Positions 44,129 through 52,811 of a stretch of 64,000 nt of DNA are shown piece by piece. Position numbers and translations under genes: made by a program. The stretch's first letter is position 1, and each line of letters opens with the position of its first letter. Origin of the DNA: JAJPHW01 sp963799065. GTDB lineage: Bacteria > Acidobacteriota > Terriglobia > Terriglobales > Acidobacteriaceae. The DNA lies in NCBI GenBank assembly GCA_963799065.1, contig CAWCVJ010000003.1, positions 124,001 through 188,000 on the forward strand, in the 5' to 3' direction. The notes under the pieces are model-generated. The model was not told where the DNA came from. It saw nothing but the letters and a program-made list of their open reading frames with translations, and searched no databases.

Positions 44129-44314
44129 CTACCCCGAAACTTTGTAATCGCAGGCTTCGCGGCAGGGGACGCAGTAGTAAAGTCCGTCCTGGCAGAGGCG
44201 CACATCAATCTGGCTCTGGCAGTTGCAACAGTATTTCTCGCACTCGCAGCGCTCTTCGTTCATTTCGCACTGCATGCAAATCACTTTCGATTGTTTCGCC
44301 GAAGATGAGGACAT
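44129..44314 (-). CDS. Small cysteine-rich protein (61 residues)
   Basis: A 61-residue protein with 11 cysteines, arranged as CMQC near residue 13, CEC and CCNC in the middle, and CVPC followed by a further C near the end. It probably binds zinc or an iron-sulfur cluster in two or more ribbon-like sites. The sequence is acidic (MNEERCECEKY) and no known family is recognised. The stop is one base from the CCA end of tRNA-Sec, and the two are convergent. Such close packing and the rich cysteine pattern suggest a true gene, with a possible tie to redox or selenium biology; this is inference. Confidence 0.65.
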   Translation of the reverse strand: MSSSSAKQSKVICMQCEMNEERCECEKYCCNCQSQIDVRLCQDGLYYCVPCREACDYKVSG

Positions 44315-44394
44315 GACCGCACTTTAAACTGCGGCGCTTCATCGGAAAAGTACCCTTGGTAACCTCCGGTTTCGTCCAAATGCTATGATTCGGC

Positions 44395-45063
44395 GTGTCT
44401 TCAGTGCGCGGAAAATTCGTCACCTTTGAAGGATTGGATGGTTGCGGTAAGAGCACGCAGATGCAGAAACTCGCCGATGCCCTCGCACACGCCGGTCTCC
44501 CGGTGATGACTACGCGCGAGCCCGGCGGAACTCCAACTGGAGAGAAAATTCGCGCTGTTCTCCTGGACTCGCGCAGCATCGGGATCGACCCTATGGCGGA
44601 AATGGCGTTGATGTTCGCCGCCCGCGCCCAGCACATCAAAGAAGTTATTCATCCCGCACTGGCCGCAGGCGAGATCGTCCTGTGCGACCGCTTCACCGAT
44701 TCAACCGAGGCCTATCAAGGCGCAGGCAGAAAACTGGGTAGCGAAAGCGTGCTGACCTTGCATCGCATTCTTTGCGGCAACTTGCAGCCCGATCTCACGA
44801 TTCTCATGGATTCCGACCCGGCCACCAGCATAGGGCGAGCGCGTCGACGTAACTCCGAAGAGCTCACGAAGTCCGACAGCGACGAAAACCGCTTCGAGAG
44901 CGAGAACACAAGTTTCTTTCGTCGCGTCCATCAAGGCTACCTCGCCATCGCCGCCAGAGACAAAAATCGCGTCGCGCTAATCGATGCCCGAGGCACTCCG
45001 GCGCAGACTCACAAAAAGATTGTTCCGCTGATCAAAGAACGGCTAAAACTTAAACTGCAATAG
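44395..45063 (+). CDS. tmk: Thymidylate kinase
   Basis: A 222-residue kinase that phosphorylates dTMP to dTDP. The P-loop is FEGLDGCGKSTQMQKLADAL and the DRX region is CDRFTDSTEAYQGAGRKLG. A GTG start at 44395 gives VSSVRGKFVTFEG. The lid region is a little longer than usual and Ser/Glu-rich (RRRNSEELTKSDSDENRFESE). The stop is 2 bp before the next gene, encoding the DNA polymerase III delta prime-like subunit, and the pair tmk-holB is common in bacteria. Confidence 0.93.
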   Translation: MSSVRGKFVTFEGLDGCGKSTQMQKLADALAHAGLPVMTTREPGGTPTGEKIRAVLLDSRSIGIDPMAEMALMFAARAQHIKEVIHPALAAGEIVLCDRFTDSTEAYQGAGRKLGSESVLTLHRILCGNLQPDLTILMDSDPATSIGRARRRNSEELTKSDSDENRFESENTSFFRRVHQGYLAIAARDKNRVALIDARGTPAQTHKKIVPLIKERLKLKLQ

Positions 45064-45065
45064 CT

Positions 45066-46160
45066 ATGGGATTCTCCTCCTTTTACGGCAACTCGGAAAC
45101 CGTAAACCGCCTGCGCGATATGCTGGCGCGCAATCGCTTTCCACAAGCAGTCATCATCGCAGGCCCTGCCGGCGCGGGCAAGTACACGCTCTCGCTGATG
45201 CTCGCGCAAGCCATGAACTGCCTCGCTCCGAAACTCACCGACGGCTTGCCGGATTTCTGCGGCGAGTGCAGCAACTGCGTTCGTATTGCACAAGCCGCCG
45301 ACTTGCAAGCGCGCTTCGAGGAGGCCGTTGACTCCCGCGAGAACATGCGCGAAGCCGACAAAAAAGACACGCGCATGTTCGTCCAAACTCATCCCGACGT
45401 GCTGGTCATTCCGCCCGACCCGCCGCAAATGATGATTAAGGTAGACCAGGTCCGGCGCGTCATCGAGACGATTTACTTCCGCCCCAGCCAAGGTAAGGAG
45501 AAAATTTTTATCTTCACCGACTCCGCTTTCATGAAAGAAGCCGCCAACTCGCTCTTGAAGATATTGGAAGAGCCGCCCGATTTCGCCACGATCTTTCTGC
45601 TCACGGAGAACGCTCATGAGCTTTTGCCGACAATCCGTTCGCGATCGATGACCGTAACCTTACAAGCTTTATCCGTTGATGAGGTCGAGAGATATCTGGC
45701 TATCCATCGTCCCGAGTGGGAACCCAAACAGCGCGCCTTGGTGGCCCGACTCTCTGGCGGAGCCATCGGACGTGCCCTGAGGTTCGATCTCAAGAGCTAT
45801 ATTGCGGGGCGCACCGACGCTTTAGCAATTCTCAGCTCGGCGCTCAACGCGGCCGATCACACGGAACTTTTCAAGATCACGGAGACCTATCGGGCCGGTG
45901 CCGAAGGCCGCGAGAAACTTGAAGGCTTGCTGCATGCGCTTTATCTGTTATTGGAGGACCTGCTCTTCCTCAGTTCCGGCACCCCCACTCTAATTCGCAA
46001 CACGGATATCAAAGGCGAGCTGCAAAGGATGGCGAATTCCGTCAGCTTCGACTGGATTGCCCAGGCTGCCGACAAAATTTCGGAAGTCGAGCGCGGCATG
46101 AGAAGAAATCTTCTCCGCTCACTTTCGCTCGACGCGCTCGCGGTTTCGCTGGAGCGATAA
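45066..46160 (+). CDS. holB: DNA polymerase III delta prime subunit-like protein
   Basis: A 364-residue clamp-loader AAA+ protein. The nucleotide site is VIIAGPAGAGKYTLSLMLAQAM. A zinc-ribbon-type segment with FCGECSNCVRI and an upstream Cys lies in the usual place. DQVRRVIETIYFRPSQGKEKIFIFTDSAFMKEAANSLLKILEEPP is the Walker B and sensor region, and RSRSMTVTLQALSVDEVERYL follows. It helps load the sliding clamp. Because the P-loop is complete, it could be closer to the DnaX type, but its place after tmk favours delta prime. Confidence 0.87.
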   Translation: MGFSSFYGNSETVNRLRDMLARNRFPQAVIIAGPAGAGKYTLSLMLAQAMNCLAPKLTDGLPDFCGECSNCVRIAQAADLQARFEEAVDSRENMREADKKDTRMFVQTHPDVLVIPPDPPQMMIKVDQVRRVIETIYFRPSQGKEKIFIFTDSAFMKEAANSLLKILEEPPDFATIFLLTENAHELLPTIRSRSMTVTLQALSVDEVERYLAIHRPEWEPKQRALVARLSGGAIGRALRFDLKSYIAGRTDALAILSSALNAADHTELFKITETYRAGAEGREKLEGLLHALYLLLEDLLFLSSGTPTLIRNTDIKGELQRMANSVSFDWIAQAADKISEVERGMRRNLLRSLSLDALAVSLER

Positions 46161-46173
46161 AATCATTCCTCTC

Positions 46174-46587
46174 ATGAAGACGCTGACCGAATACATCAAA
46201 GTACATACGAAAACGCGCCGCGCTTACATTCACCTGACGCCACAAGTCGAAGCGCTGGTCAAGAAAAGCAGCATTCAGGAAGGCATGGCGCTCATCTCGG
46301 CCATGCACATCACCGCGGGCGTGTACGTGAATGACAACGAGTCCGGCCTGATCGAAGATATCGACCAGTGGCTGGAAACACTGGCTCCGGCGAATCCAGA
46401 CTACAAGCATCATCAAACCGGCGAGGACAACGGTGACTCGCACCTGAAGGCTCTCCTCATCCATCATCAGGTAATCGTGCCCGTGACCAACGGCAGGCTC
46501 GATCTCGGCACATGGCAGCGCATCTTCTACGCTGAGTTTGACGGCCGGCGCGATAAGCGAATCATCGTCAAAATCATGGGCGAGTAA
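46174..46587 (+). CDS. YjbQ family protein (secondary thiamine-phosphate synthase-like)
   Basis: A 137-residue UPF0047/YjbQ protein. It begins TLTEYIKVHTKTRRAYIHLTPQVEALV and carries GMALISAMHITAGVYVNDNESGL and the metal-binding SHLKALLIHHQVIVPVTNGRLDLGTWQRIFYAEFDGRR. E. coli YjbQ has weak thiamine-phosphate synthase activity and its physiological role is unclear. The start is 13 bp after the clamp-loader gene, suggesting the same transcript. Confidence 0.9.
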   Translation: MKTLTEYIKVHTKTRRAYIHLTPQVEALVKKSSIQEGMALISAMHITAGVYVNDNESGLIEDIDQWLETLAPANPDYKHHQTGEDNGDSHLKALLIHHQVIVPVTNGRLDLGTWQRIFYAEFDGRRDKRIIVKIMGE

Positions 46588-46590
46588 AGA

Positions 46591-46724
46591 GAGAGGCGTC
46601 ACCCTCCTAAAGTCATCCCGAAGATCCGGCGTACTTCAGCCGGGCAAGGGATCTGGCGTGCAGCACATCGGGATCGGCGGACACCCCCGCTGGGTCAACT
46701 GATCCGATCGTGAGGTCGCCTCTC
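46591..46724. repeat. Palindrome-flanked intergenic element
   Basis: The 134-bp stretch is bounded by GAGAGGCG (46591-46598) and its inverted copy CGCCTCTC (46717-46724). The core includes GTCATCCCGAAGATCCGGCG and AGGGATCTGG, a phrase of the kind repeated between acidobacterial genes. This suggests a REP/MITE-like relic with no coding capacity. Confidence 0.5.
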
Positions 46725-46739
46725 CCGTAAAATAGCAAC

Positions 46740-47474
46740 TTGCCTCAACGTCTCGATCCCGATCGCCTGCGCGTTGTGCTGGTCTCAACGCGCAATTCCT
46801 TGAACATCGGCGCGGCCGCGCGCGCGCTGAGCAATTTTGGCTTTTCGCGGCTGCGGGTCGTGAATCCTTACGAGAAAGCGTTTCGCGAGGCCCGTTCCGC
46901 TGTGGGCGCGGCGTCCATCCTCGCGAACGCTGAAGAATTTACCACGGTCGCGGAAGCGGTAGCGGACTGTACGCTCGTTGTGGGCACGACCGCCGTCCGC
47001 CATCGCGAATTGCAGCATGCCGTACGCCGCCTTGAATATGGAGGTCGCTCGATTCGCAAACACATGTCCGGCGGCAATGTCGCTCTACTCTTCGGATCGG
47101 AGCGTTACGGCCTATCCAACGACGATCTAAGCCACTGCCATTGGCTGATTCGCATTCCGACCGAAGACACGAACATTTCGATGAACCTCGGCCAGGCAGT
47201 CGCTGTCTGTCTCTACGAACTGATTCGCGACGCCCGCGCCGCGAAGCCAGAAAAAGTTACAGCCGCCAGCGCCGAAGAAATAGAACGCATCACAGGACTA
47301 CTGCTCGAAGCCCTTTATGCCAGCGGCTTCCTTGAAATGCGCCGCGTCGCCGACGCCGAAAGCCGCATCCGCCGGGTAGTTCGACGCCTGCATCTACCGC
47401 AGCGCGATGCCGTCATCTGGATGGGCATGTTGCGTCAAATGCTGTGGAAGATGCGGCAGGAAGAAAAGAAGTAG
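46740..47474 (+). CDS. TrmJ-like SPOUT RNA methyltransferase
   Basis: A 244-residue protein. The SPOUT fold starts VVLVSTRNSLNIGAAARALSNFGFSRLRVVNP. The knot-forming motifs are NVALLFGSERYGLSNDDLSHCHWLIRIP and SMNLGQAVAVCLYEL. It methylates tRNA or rRNA ribose (2'-O), TrmJ being the closest type. The C-terminal helical domain (LHLPQRDAVIWMGMLRQML) matches the TrmJ tail. TTG at 46740 is used as start because the conserved N-terminus begins only nine residues later. The APC transporter gene follows after 32 bp. Confidence 0.88.
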   Translation: MPQRLDPDRLRVVLVSTRNSLNIGAAARALSNFGFSRLRVVNPYEKAFREARSAVGAASILANAEEFTTVAEAVADCTLVVGTTAVRHRELQHAVRRLEYGGRSIRKHMSGGNVALLFGSERYGLSNDDLSHCHWLIRIPTEDTNISMNLGQAVAVCLYELIRDARAAKPEKVTAASAEEIERITGLLLEALYASGFLEMRRVADAESRIRRVVRRLHLPQRDAVIWMGMLRQMLWKMRQEEKK

Positions 47475-47506
47475 CATCTCATGGACGGCTCGAATCGACA
47501 TCCGGC

Positions 47507-49384
47507 ATGAACATTCTCGATCTCGTTGTCGGCAAGCCAATCCGCACCAGCGACGAACGCGCCGAACAGATCGGCGTGACGCAGGGCGTTCCGATCTTCG
47601 GCTTGGACGGATTAAGCTCCGCCGCATACGGCCCGGAAGCCGCGCTCAGCCTGCTCATGCCGCTGGGACTGCTCGGCGTTCGCTACATCGTCCCCATCAG
47701 CGCGGCGATTATCACATTGCTGATAATCGTATATTTTTCCTACCGTCAGACCATCGCCGCCTATCCCTCTGGCGGCGGCTCTTATACGGTCGCGCGCTTC
47801 AATCTCGGCGCACCTGCGGGATTGCTCGCGGCCGCCGCGCTGCTCGCCGATTACATTCTCACCGCTGCGGTCGGCATCTCCGCGGGAGTAGGTGCGCTGG
47901 TGTCGGCAGTCCCGTCGCTATTGCCGCATACAGTTTCTCTTTGCGTGGGCATCCTCATTGTCATCACGATCCTCAACCTGCGCGGTGTTCGCGAAGCCGG
48001 AACCCTCTTCGCGATTCCGACTTATCTATTCGTTGGCACGATTCTTATCACCATCGTTGCCGGATTCATCCGCGTGCTGCTCGCAGGCGGACATCCCACC
48101 CCCGTAGTCGCGCTGCCGCCTCCGCCAGCGATGACCCAAGCCGTCAGCTACTGGCTGCTGCTAAAAGTTTTTGCCAGCGGTTGCACCGCTCTCACCGGAG
48201 TGGAGGCCGTCAGCAACGGCGTGAAGGCCTTCAAAGAACCGACCGTAAAGAACGCGCAGCGTACCCTCACCGTCATCATTTTTCTGCTCGCGATCTTGCT
48301 GGCAGGAATTTCGTGGCTGGTAAGAATCTACGGTATCGCCGCCACCGATCCCGGCCAGCCCGGATATCAAAGCATTCTTTCCATGGTGACATCGGCGGTC
48401 TTCGGTAAAGGCTATTTTTATTACCTCACCATGGGAGCGATTCTCGTGGTGCTGTCGCTCTCCGCCAACACCGCGTTCGCCGACTTTCCGCGACTGTGCC
48501 GCGCCATCGCGCAAAACAATTATCTCCCGCACGCCTTTGGATACCGCGGACGCCGCCTGGTCTACACCTATGGAATCGTCGTGCTGGCGCTGCTCTCCGG
48601 CGGCGTGCTGATCTTATTCGGCGGCGTGACCGATCGCTTGATCCCGCTCTATGCCGTAGGCGCATTCCTGGCCTTCACGCTTTCTCAGGCCGGAATGGTG
48701 CGCCATTGGTTCAGGGATCGCGGCCCGCACTGGTTCAAGAGCGCGATGGTAAATGGCCTCGGCGCCATCGTCACCGGCATCACCACCTGCGTCGTGCTGG
48801 TTGCGAAATTCGCCGAGGGCGCGTGGATCACACTGATTTTTATCCCGTTAGTAATCACTCTTTTCGTCTTCGTTCGCCGCCACTACCATGCGGTGAGACT
48901 GCGTACGAACTGCAAAATCCCCGTCGATGTCGCGGGCCTCAACCAGGAGCCAATCGCGGTCATCGCCATCGACCGCTGGAGCAACATCACCCGCCTAGGC
49001 ATAGAGTTCGCCTCGCGACTTTCCTCCGAAGTGGTCGCTCTGCACGTCGAGCCTAACGAACACGCCGAATTGCTGGAGGACGACTGGGCGCACTATGTCG
49101 TGCAGCCTTTCCGCGCCGCCGGCAAAGAACCGCCCCAGCTCCACGTCCTGCCATCGCCATATCGCTTCGTCATTATTCCAATCGTGCAGTTTGTTCTCGA
49201 CCTGTCCAAGAAACATCCGAAACGCAACATCATCGTGGTCATCCCCGAGCTGGTGGAAGACAAATGGTACGAAACCTTCCTGCACAATCAGCGTGGCCGG
49301 CTGCTGGAATGGGTGCTGCTGGCGCGCGGTAACCAGCGCATCTTTACCGTAAGCGCGCCCTGGTATGTGGGAGAGCGATCCTAG
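47507..49384 (+). CDS. APC superfamily permease with cytoplasmic C-terminal domain
   Basis: A 625-residue membrane protein. ATG at 47507 (MNILDLVVGKPIRTSDE) is favoured over an upstream ATG because it precedes the conserved N-terminus. The substrate motif FGLDGLSSAAYGPEAALSLL opens twelve predicted transmembrane helices, including IVPISAAIITLLIIVYFSYRQT, with VFASGCTALTGVEAVSNGVKAF in the sixth. A hydrophilic C-terminal region of about 165 residues (IAVIAIDRWSNITRLGIEFA onwards) resembles a USP-like fold. Substrates are likely amino acids or potassium-like cations; not decidable here. Confidence 0.86.
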   Translation: MNILDLVVGKPIRTSDERAEQIGVTQGVPIFGLDGLSSAAYGPEAALSLLMPLGLLGVRYIVPISAAIITLLIIVYFSYRQTIAAYPSGGGSYTVARFNLGAPAGLLAAAALLADYILTAAVGISAGVGALVSAVPSLLPHTVSLCVGILIVITILNLRGVREAGTLFAIPTYLFVGTILITIVAGFIRVLLAGGHPTPVVALPPPPAMTQAVSYWLLLKVFASGCTALTGVEAVSNGVKAFKEPTVKNAQRTLTVIIFLLAILLAGISWLVRIYGIAATDPGQPGYQSILSMVTSAVFGKGYFYYLTMGAILVVLSLSANTAFADFPRLCRAIAQNNYLPHAFGYRGRRLVYTYGIVVLALLSGGVLILFGGVTDRLIPLYAVGAFLAFTLSQAGMVRHWFRDRGPHWFKSAMVNGLGAIVTGITTCVVLVAKFAEGAWITLIFIPLVITLFVFVRRHYHAVRLRTNCKIPVDVAGLNQEPIAVIAIDRWSNITRLGIEFASRLSSEVVALHVEPNEHAELLEDDWAHYVVQPFRAAGKEPPQLHVLPSPYRFVIIPIVQFVLDLSKKHPKRNIIVVIPELVEDKWYETFLHNQRGRLLEWVLLARGNQRIFTVSAPWYVGERS

Positions 49385-49385
49385 G

Positions 49386-51188
49386 TCAAAATCCCGGCGG
49401 GCGTTCATCGACAACCGCAAACTTCTTTTCCAGCGCGATCCCTACTCGCGCTATGACCCCCTCATCGAACAGACGCCCGATCAGCGTGACCCCATGCGGA
49501 ACCCGTCGCGGCGACGCAAACGTCGGCACCGGATGAGCCGGATCCGGCGCCCAATCGCTGCGCGCCTTGGACACTTGTACGAAGCCCGCACGCAGCGTGA
49601 GCGACGGATGTCCCGTGTTGTTGGAGATCGTAAGCATTTCATCGCGCAACGATGGCACTAGGAGCAGATCGACCTTAGACAACACGCGCGCCATTTCCTC
49701 CGCGACCTTGCGGCGAAAACGATCGCTCTGCACGAAATCCACCGCCGACAAGAACCGCGCCTCGCGAAAAATGTTGGGCCAAGAGTCCGGTGTTTGCATC
49801 TTCAGTTGATCGAGTTTGTGGTCGAGGGTGAGTTCTTCGAACGCCGCAGCGCCCTCTGCGAAAAGAATTAGATTCAACGTGCCGTAAGGCCAATCCGGCA
49901 GCGAAACTTCGACCGGAACCATGCCGAGATCGGCCACAGCTTTGAGTGCCGCACGATCAACGTCCGTTGCCGGACGCTCGTTCATCCAGGCGGGAAAATA
50001 TCCCACTCGCAGTCCCTTCACACTGGCATTGGCGTCAAAATCAAGCTTGCTGGGGACGCTCGCCAAGTCCCCAGTGTCCGGACCAGAGATCGCTTGCAGC
50101 ACCAGCATCGTGTCTTCGACGCTGCGAGTCATGGGGCCGAGTTTATCGAGCGACCAGCACAGAGTCATTGCGCCAGTGCGCGGCACGCGTCCATAGGTCG
50201 GACGCAAACCCGTAACCCCGCAGCGCATTGACGGACTGACGATGCTGCCACCGGTCTCGCTACCGATGGCGAAGCCCACCAATCCCGCAGCCACCGCCGC
50301 GCCCGGCCCAGCGCTCGAACCCGACGCGCCTTCCTCAAGCAGCCAGGGATTCATCGTCTGCCCGCCAAACCAAATGTCGTTGAGCGCCAACGCGCCAAGA
50401 CTCAATTTCGCGACCAGCACCGCGCCAGCCTCGCGCAAGCGTTTCACAACCACGGCGTCTTCCGACGGTACTCGATTGCGATAAAACTCCGCACCGTAAG
50501 TGGTCGGAATGCCGGCAGTGTCGAGCAAATCCTTTACTCCGAACGGAATACCGTGCAAGGGCCCGCGATAATGCCCCGATGAGATCTCTTGATCCGCTCG
50601 CTTAGCCTGAGTGACTGCCAACTCTGGTGTCAGGGTGATCGCGCAGCGCAACTTGGGATCGAACCTGCGCAGTCGATCCAAATAAATATTTGTGAGCCGC
50701 TCACTGCTCAGTTGGCGAGATTCAATCCAACGAGAAAGCCGCGCCACCGGGGCGAAAGCGATATCCTCATCACGAGACGGCAAAGATTCGGGATCGGAAT
50801 CGCTGCGCACGAATCGGTCTCGATGCACTGCTGGCTCTGCAACGGCCGACGTCGGATTCCACACTGTCGCAGGCGCCACATTCGCCTCCAAAGCCAGCTT
50901 CCGAGGCCCAGAGCGTCGCTCATAAAGCGAAGCCATCGTCTTGCGCCAACTCGCCGCCGCCATGTTTCGCTCGGAATCGGTAAGCTCGAACTGCACCAAC
51001 TTCTGAGCCTCGGCAAAGGTAGCAGGAGTAACTCCCGGCCCAACATCCGGCCCAGCGCCGAAAGCAGACGGCTCTCCCGCCGGCACATCGGACGGCGATG
51101 GAGATTGTGCCCCGGCAAACTTCGCCGCAGCCGTACCAATCAATCCCGCAGACGTTCCCACCAAAAATTCGCGACGCGACTGAGACAT
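49386..51188 (-). CDS. Tat-exported amidase (GatA/amidase signature family)
   Basis: A 600-residue amidase. The Tat signal SRREFLVGTSAGLIG is followed by an extended N-terminal region (about 35-150) before the amidase core. The catalytic Lys is in HGIPFGVKDLLDTAGIPTTYG, the cis-Ser in EGASGSSAGPGAAVAAGLVGF and the nucleophilic Ser in AIGSETGGSIVSPS, so the Ser-Ser-Lys triad is complete. Enzymes of this family hydrolyse amides; the Tat signal points to a periplasmic role, not Gln-tRNA amidation. ATG at 51188 is used. Confidence 0.88.
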   Translation of the reverse strand: MSQSRREFLVGTSAGLIGTAAAKFAGAQSPSPSDVPAGEPSAFGAGPDVGPGVTPATFAEAQKLVQFELTDSERNMAAASWRKTMASLYERRSGPRKLALEANVAPATVWNPTSAVAEPAVHRDRFVRSDSDPESLPSRDEDIAFAPVARLSRWIESRQLSSERLTNIYLDRLRRFDPKLRCAITLTPELAVTQAKRADQEISSGHYRGPLHGIPFGVKDLLDTAGIPTTYGAEFYRNRVPSEDAVVVKRLREAGAVLVAKLSLGALALNDIWFGGQTMNPWLLEEGASGSSAGPGAAVAAGLVGFAIGSETGGSIVSPSMRCGVTGLRPTYGRVPRTGAMTLCWSLDKLGPMTRSVEDTMLVLQAISGPDTGDLASVPSKLDFDANASVKGLRVGYFPAWMNERPATDVDRAALKAVADLGMVPVEVSLPDWPYGTLNLILFAEGAAAFEELTLDHKLDQLKMQTPDSWPNIFREARFLSAVDFVQSDRFRRKVAEEMARVLSKVDLLLVPSLRDEMLTISNNTGHPSLTLRAGFVQVSKARSDWAPDPAHPVPTFASPRRVPHGVTLIGRLFDEGVIARVGIALEKKFAVVDERPPGF

Positions 51189-51295
51189 GTTTCCCCCAGA
51201 AGGCATTGTAGCCGTCCCGCGGACGCCACTCGCCGAGTGGCTGACTTCTACTTAAACCGTGAGAAATTCAGGCGGGTGAGACTTTCGCGCGACAA

Positions 51296-51372
51296 TGGAG
51301 GCCCCGGGCGGAGTCGAACCGCCGACCAACGGTTTAGGAAACCGCTGCTCTATCCATCTGAGCTACGGGGCC
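51296..51372 (-). tRNA. tRNA-Arg (anticodon CCT)
   Basis: A 77-nt tRNA with encoded CCA. The acceptor stem GGCCCCG/CGGGGCC is perfect, the D-arm has AGCTCAGATGGATAGAGC, the anticodon loop is TTTCCTAAA with CCT at 51338-51336, and the T-arm has GGTTCGACTCC. It reads the rare AGG codon. It lies between the amidase and the ABC permease genes. Confidence 0.95.
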
Positions 51373-51546
51373 GATGCGTCTGTCAGATAGAAAACTCCTT
51401 CAGTTTACAGGAACAGTGTTTGAACAAACTTGCCCGCCCTTGCGTACCCCAATTAGGTAGTTCACAGGGCTGCCCCACGACCGGGTCAGGTTACATTCCC
51501 CAGTTCGGCACGTCCAAGCAAAGGGCAGGCTTCCGAGTTTCATAAG

Positions 51547-52809
51547 ATGATACGCAGCGACCTTATCCGCGATGTCTTTCGCACCCTCTGGGGACATAAG
51601 CTCCGCACCTTCCTCACCATGTTCGGCATCGCCTGGGGCATTGTCTCTATCGTTTTGATGGTTGCCGCAGGCGAAGGCTTGCGTAAAGGGCAAGAAGAGC
51701 AGACCAAGACTCTGGGTAAGGACGTAATGATCGCCTTCCACGGACGCACCAGCCTGCAGGCGGGTGGAACCCGCGCCGGACGCCCCGTTCACTGGGACAT
51801 CCACGACGTGCCTGTGATGCAGCGCGAGGCCGTCGATTGCGAAAATGCGATTCCCGAACTCGAACAGGATGAAGACCTCCGTATTCACAGCAACTACAAC
51901 GCCGCCGCCTTCACCGTTACCGGATCGTTCCCGAAGTTCGCCTACATCCGCAGCCTCGACGTCGCCCGCGGGCGCTTCTACAACTGGGACGATCAGACCA
52001 ACAAGCGCCGCGTTGCATTCCTCGGCAGCGACGCCGCCAAGCAGCTTTTTGGCGGTCGCGATCCGCTCGGCGAAAATGTTTACGTTAACGATTTTCCTTA
52101 CGTCGTCATCGGCGTCATGGCCACCAAGAAACAAGATTCCAGCTACGACGGCTGGGACGTCAACAAGATTTTCGTACCCTTCAGCGTCATGCAGCAGGAT
52201 TTTCCCAACAAGCCGCCGCAGCTTGAGACTTCGTTCGATCAGTGGCTGATCACGCCGAAATCCTACGAACAACACGAAGCCTGCAAGCGCGAAGTGCGGG
52301 CAATTCTGGGCCGCCTGCATAACTTCGATCCCAAAGATAAAGAAGCGTGTCCCATCTGGGATACCGTGCAGGAAGCCAAAGCCTTTCGCCAGATGACCGA
52401 TGGCATGAAATATTTTCTGGGCGCGGTTGGCGTAATCACGCTGTTCCTGGGCGGCCTCGGTGTGATGAACGTCATGATGGTCTCCGTTCGCGAACGTACG
52501 CGCGAGATCGGTGTTCGCAAAGCTCTGGGCGCGCCCGCGCATACAATTCTGAAGCAATTCTTCATCGAAGCCGTCCTGATCGCGTGTATTAGCGGAGGCA
52601 TGGGTCTCGCAATCGCTTATGGGCTTTGTTTTCTCGTCGACTTGCTGCCCATGCCGGATTTCTTTGCCGGACTAATTCCGACGTGGGAGTCCGGGACCAT
52701 CGCCTGCTCACTGTTGGGAATAGTCGCCGTGCTCTCGGCCCTGTATCCCGCGCGGAAGGCGGCTTCCATCGATCCGATCGAGGCCTTGCGCTTCGAGGCG
52801 GGCGGCTAG
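51547..52809 (+). CDS. MacB-like ABC transporter permease
   Basis: A 420-residue permease with the MacB/FtsX layout. One transmembrane helix near the N-terminus (LRTFLTMFGIAWGIVSIVLMVAAGEGL) is followed by a large periplasmic domain (about 50-285). Three more transmembrane helices follow (AVGVITLFLGGLGVMNVMMVSVRERTREIGVRKALGA and IACISGGMGLAIAYGLCFLV, then LLGIVAVLSALYPARKAASIDPIEALRFE). The last block is typical for the family. There is no fused or adjacent ATPase. It is 2 bp from the second permease gene, so they may form a heterodimer. Confidence 0.92.
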   Translation: MIRSDLIRDVFRTLWGHKLRTFLTMFGIAWGIVSIVLMVAAGEGLRKGQEEQTKTLGKDVMIAFHGRTSLQAGGTRAGRPVHWDIHDVPVMQREAVDCENAIPELEQDEDLRIHSNYNAAAFTVTGSFPKFAYIRSLDVARGRFYNWDDQTNKRRVAFLGSDAAKQLFGGRDPLGENVYVNDFPYVVIGVMATKKQDSSYDGWDVNKIFVPFSVMQQDFPNKPPQLETSFDQWLITPKSYEQHEACKREVRAILGRLHNFDPKDKEACPIWDTVQEAKAFRQMTDGMKYFLGAVGVITLFLGGLGVMNVMMVSVRERTREIGVRKALGAPAHTILKQFFIEAVLIACISGGMGLAIAYGLCFLVDLLPMPDFFAGLIPTWESGTIACSLLGIVAVLSALYPARKAASIDPIEALRFEAGG

Positions 52810-52811
52810 CC

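Noticed and set aside
43789..44208. Open frame across the tRNA-Sec gene on the minus strand
   Set aside because: It runs antisense through the tRNA and the end of the GloVer gene and has no protein-like features.
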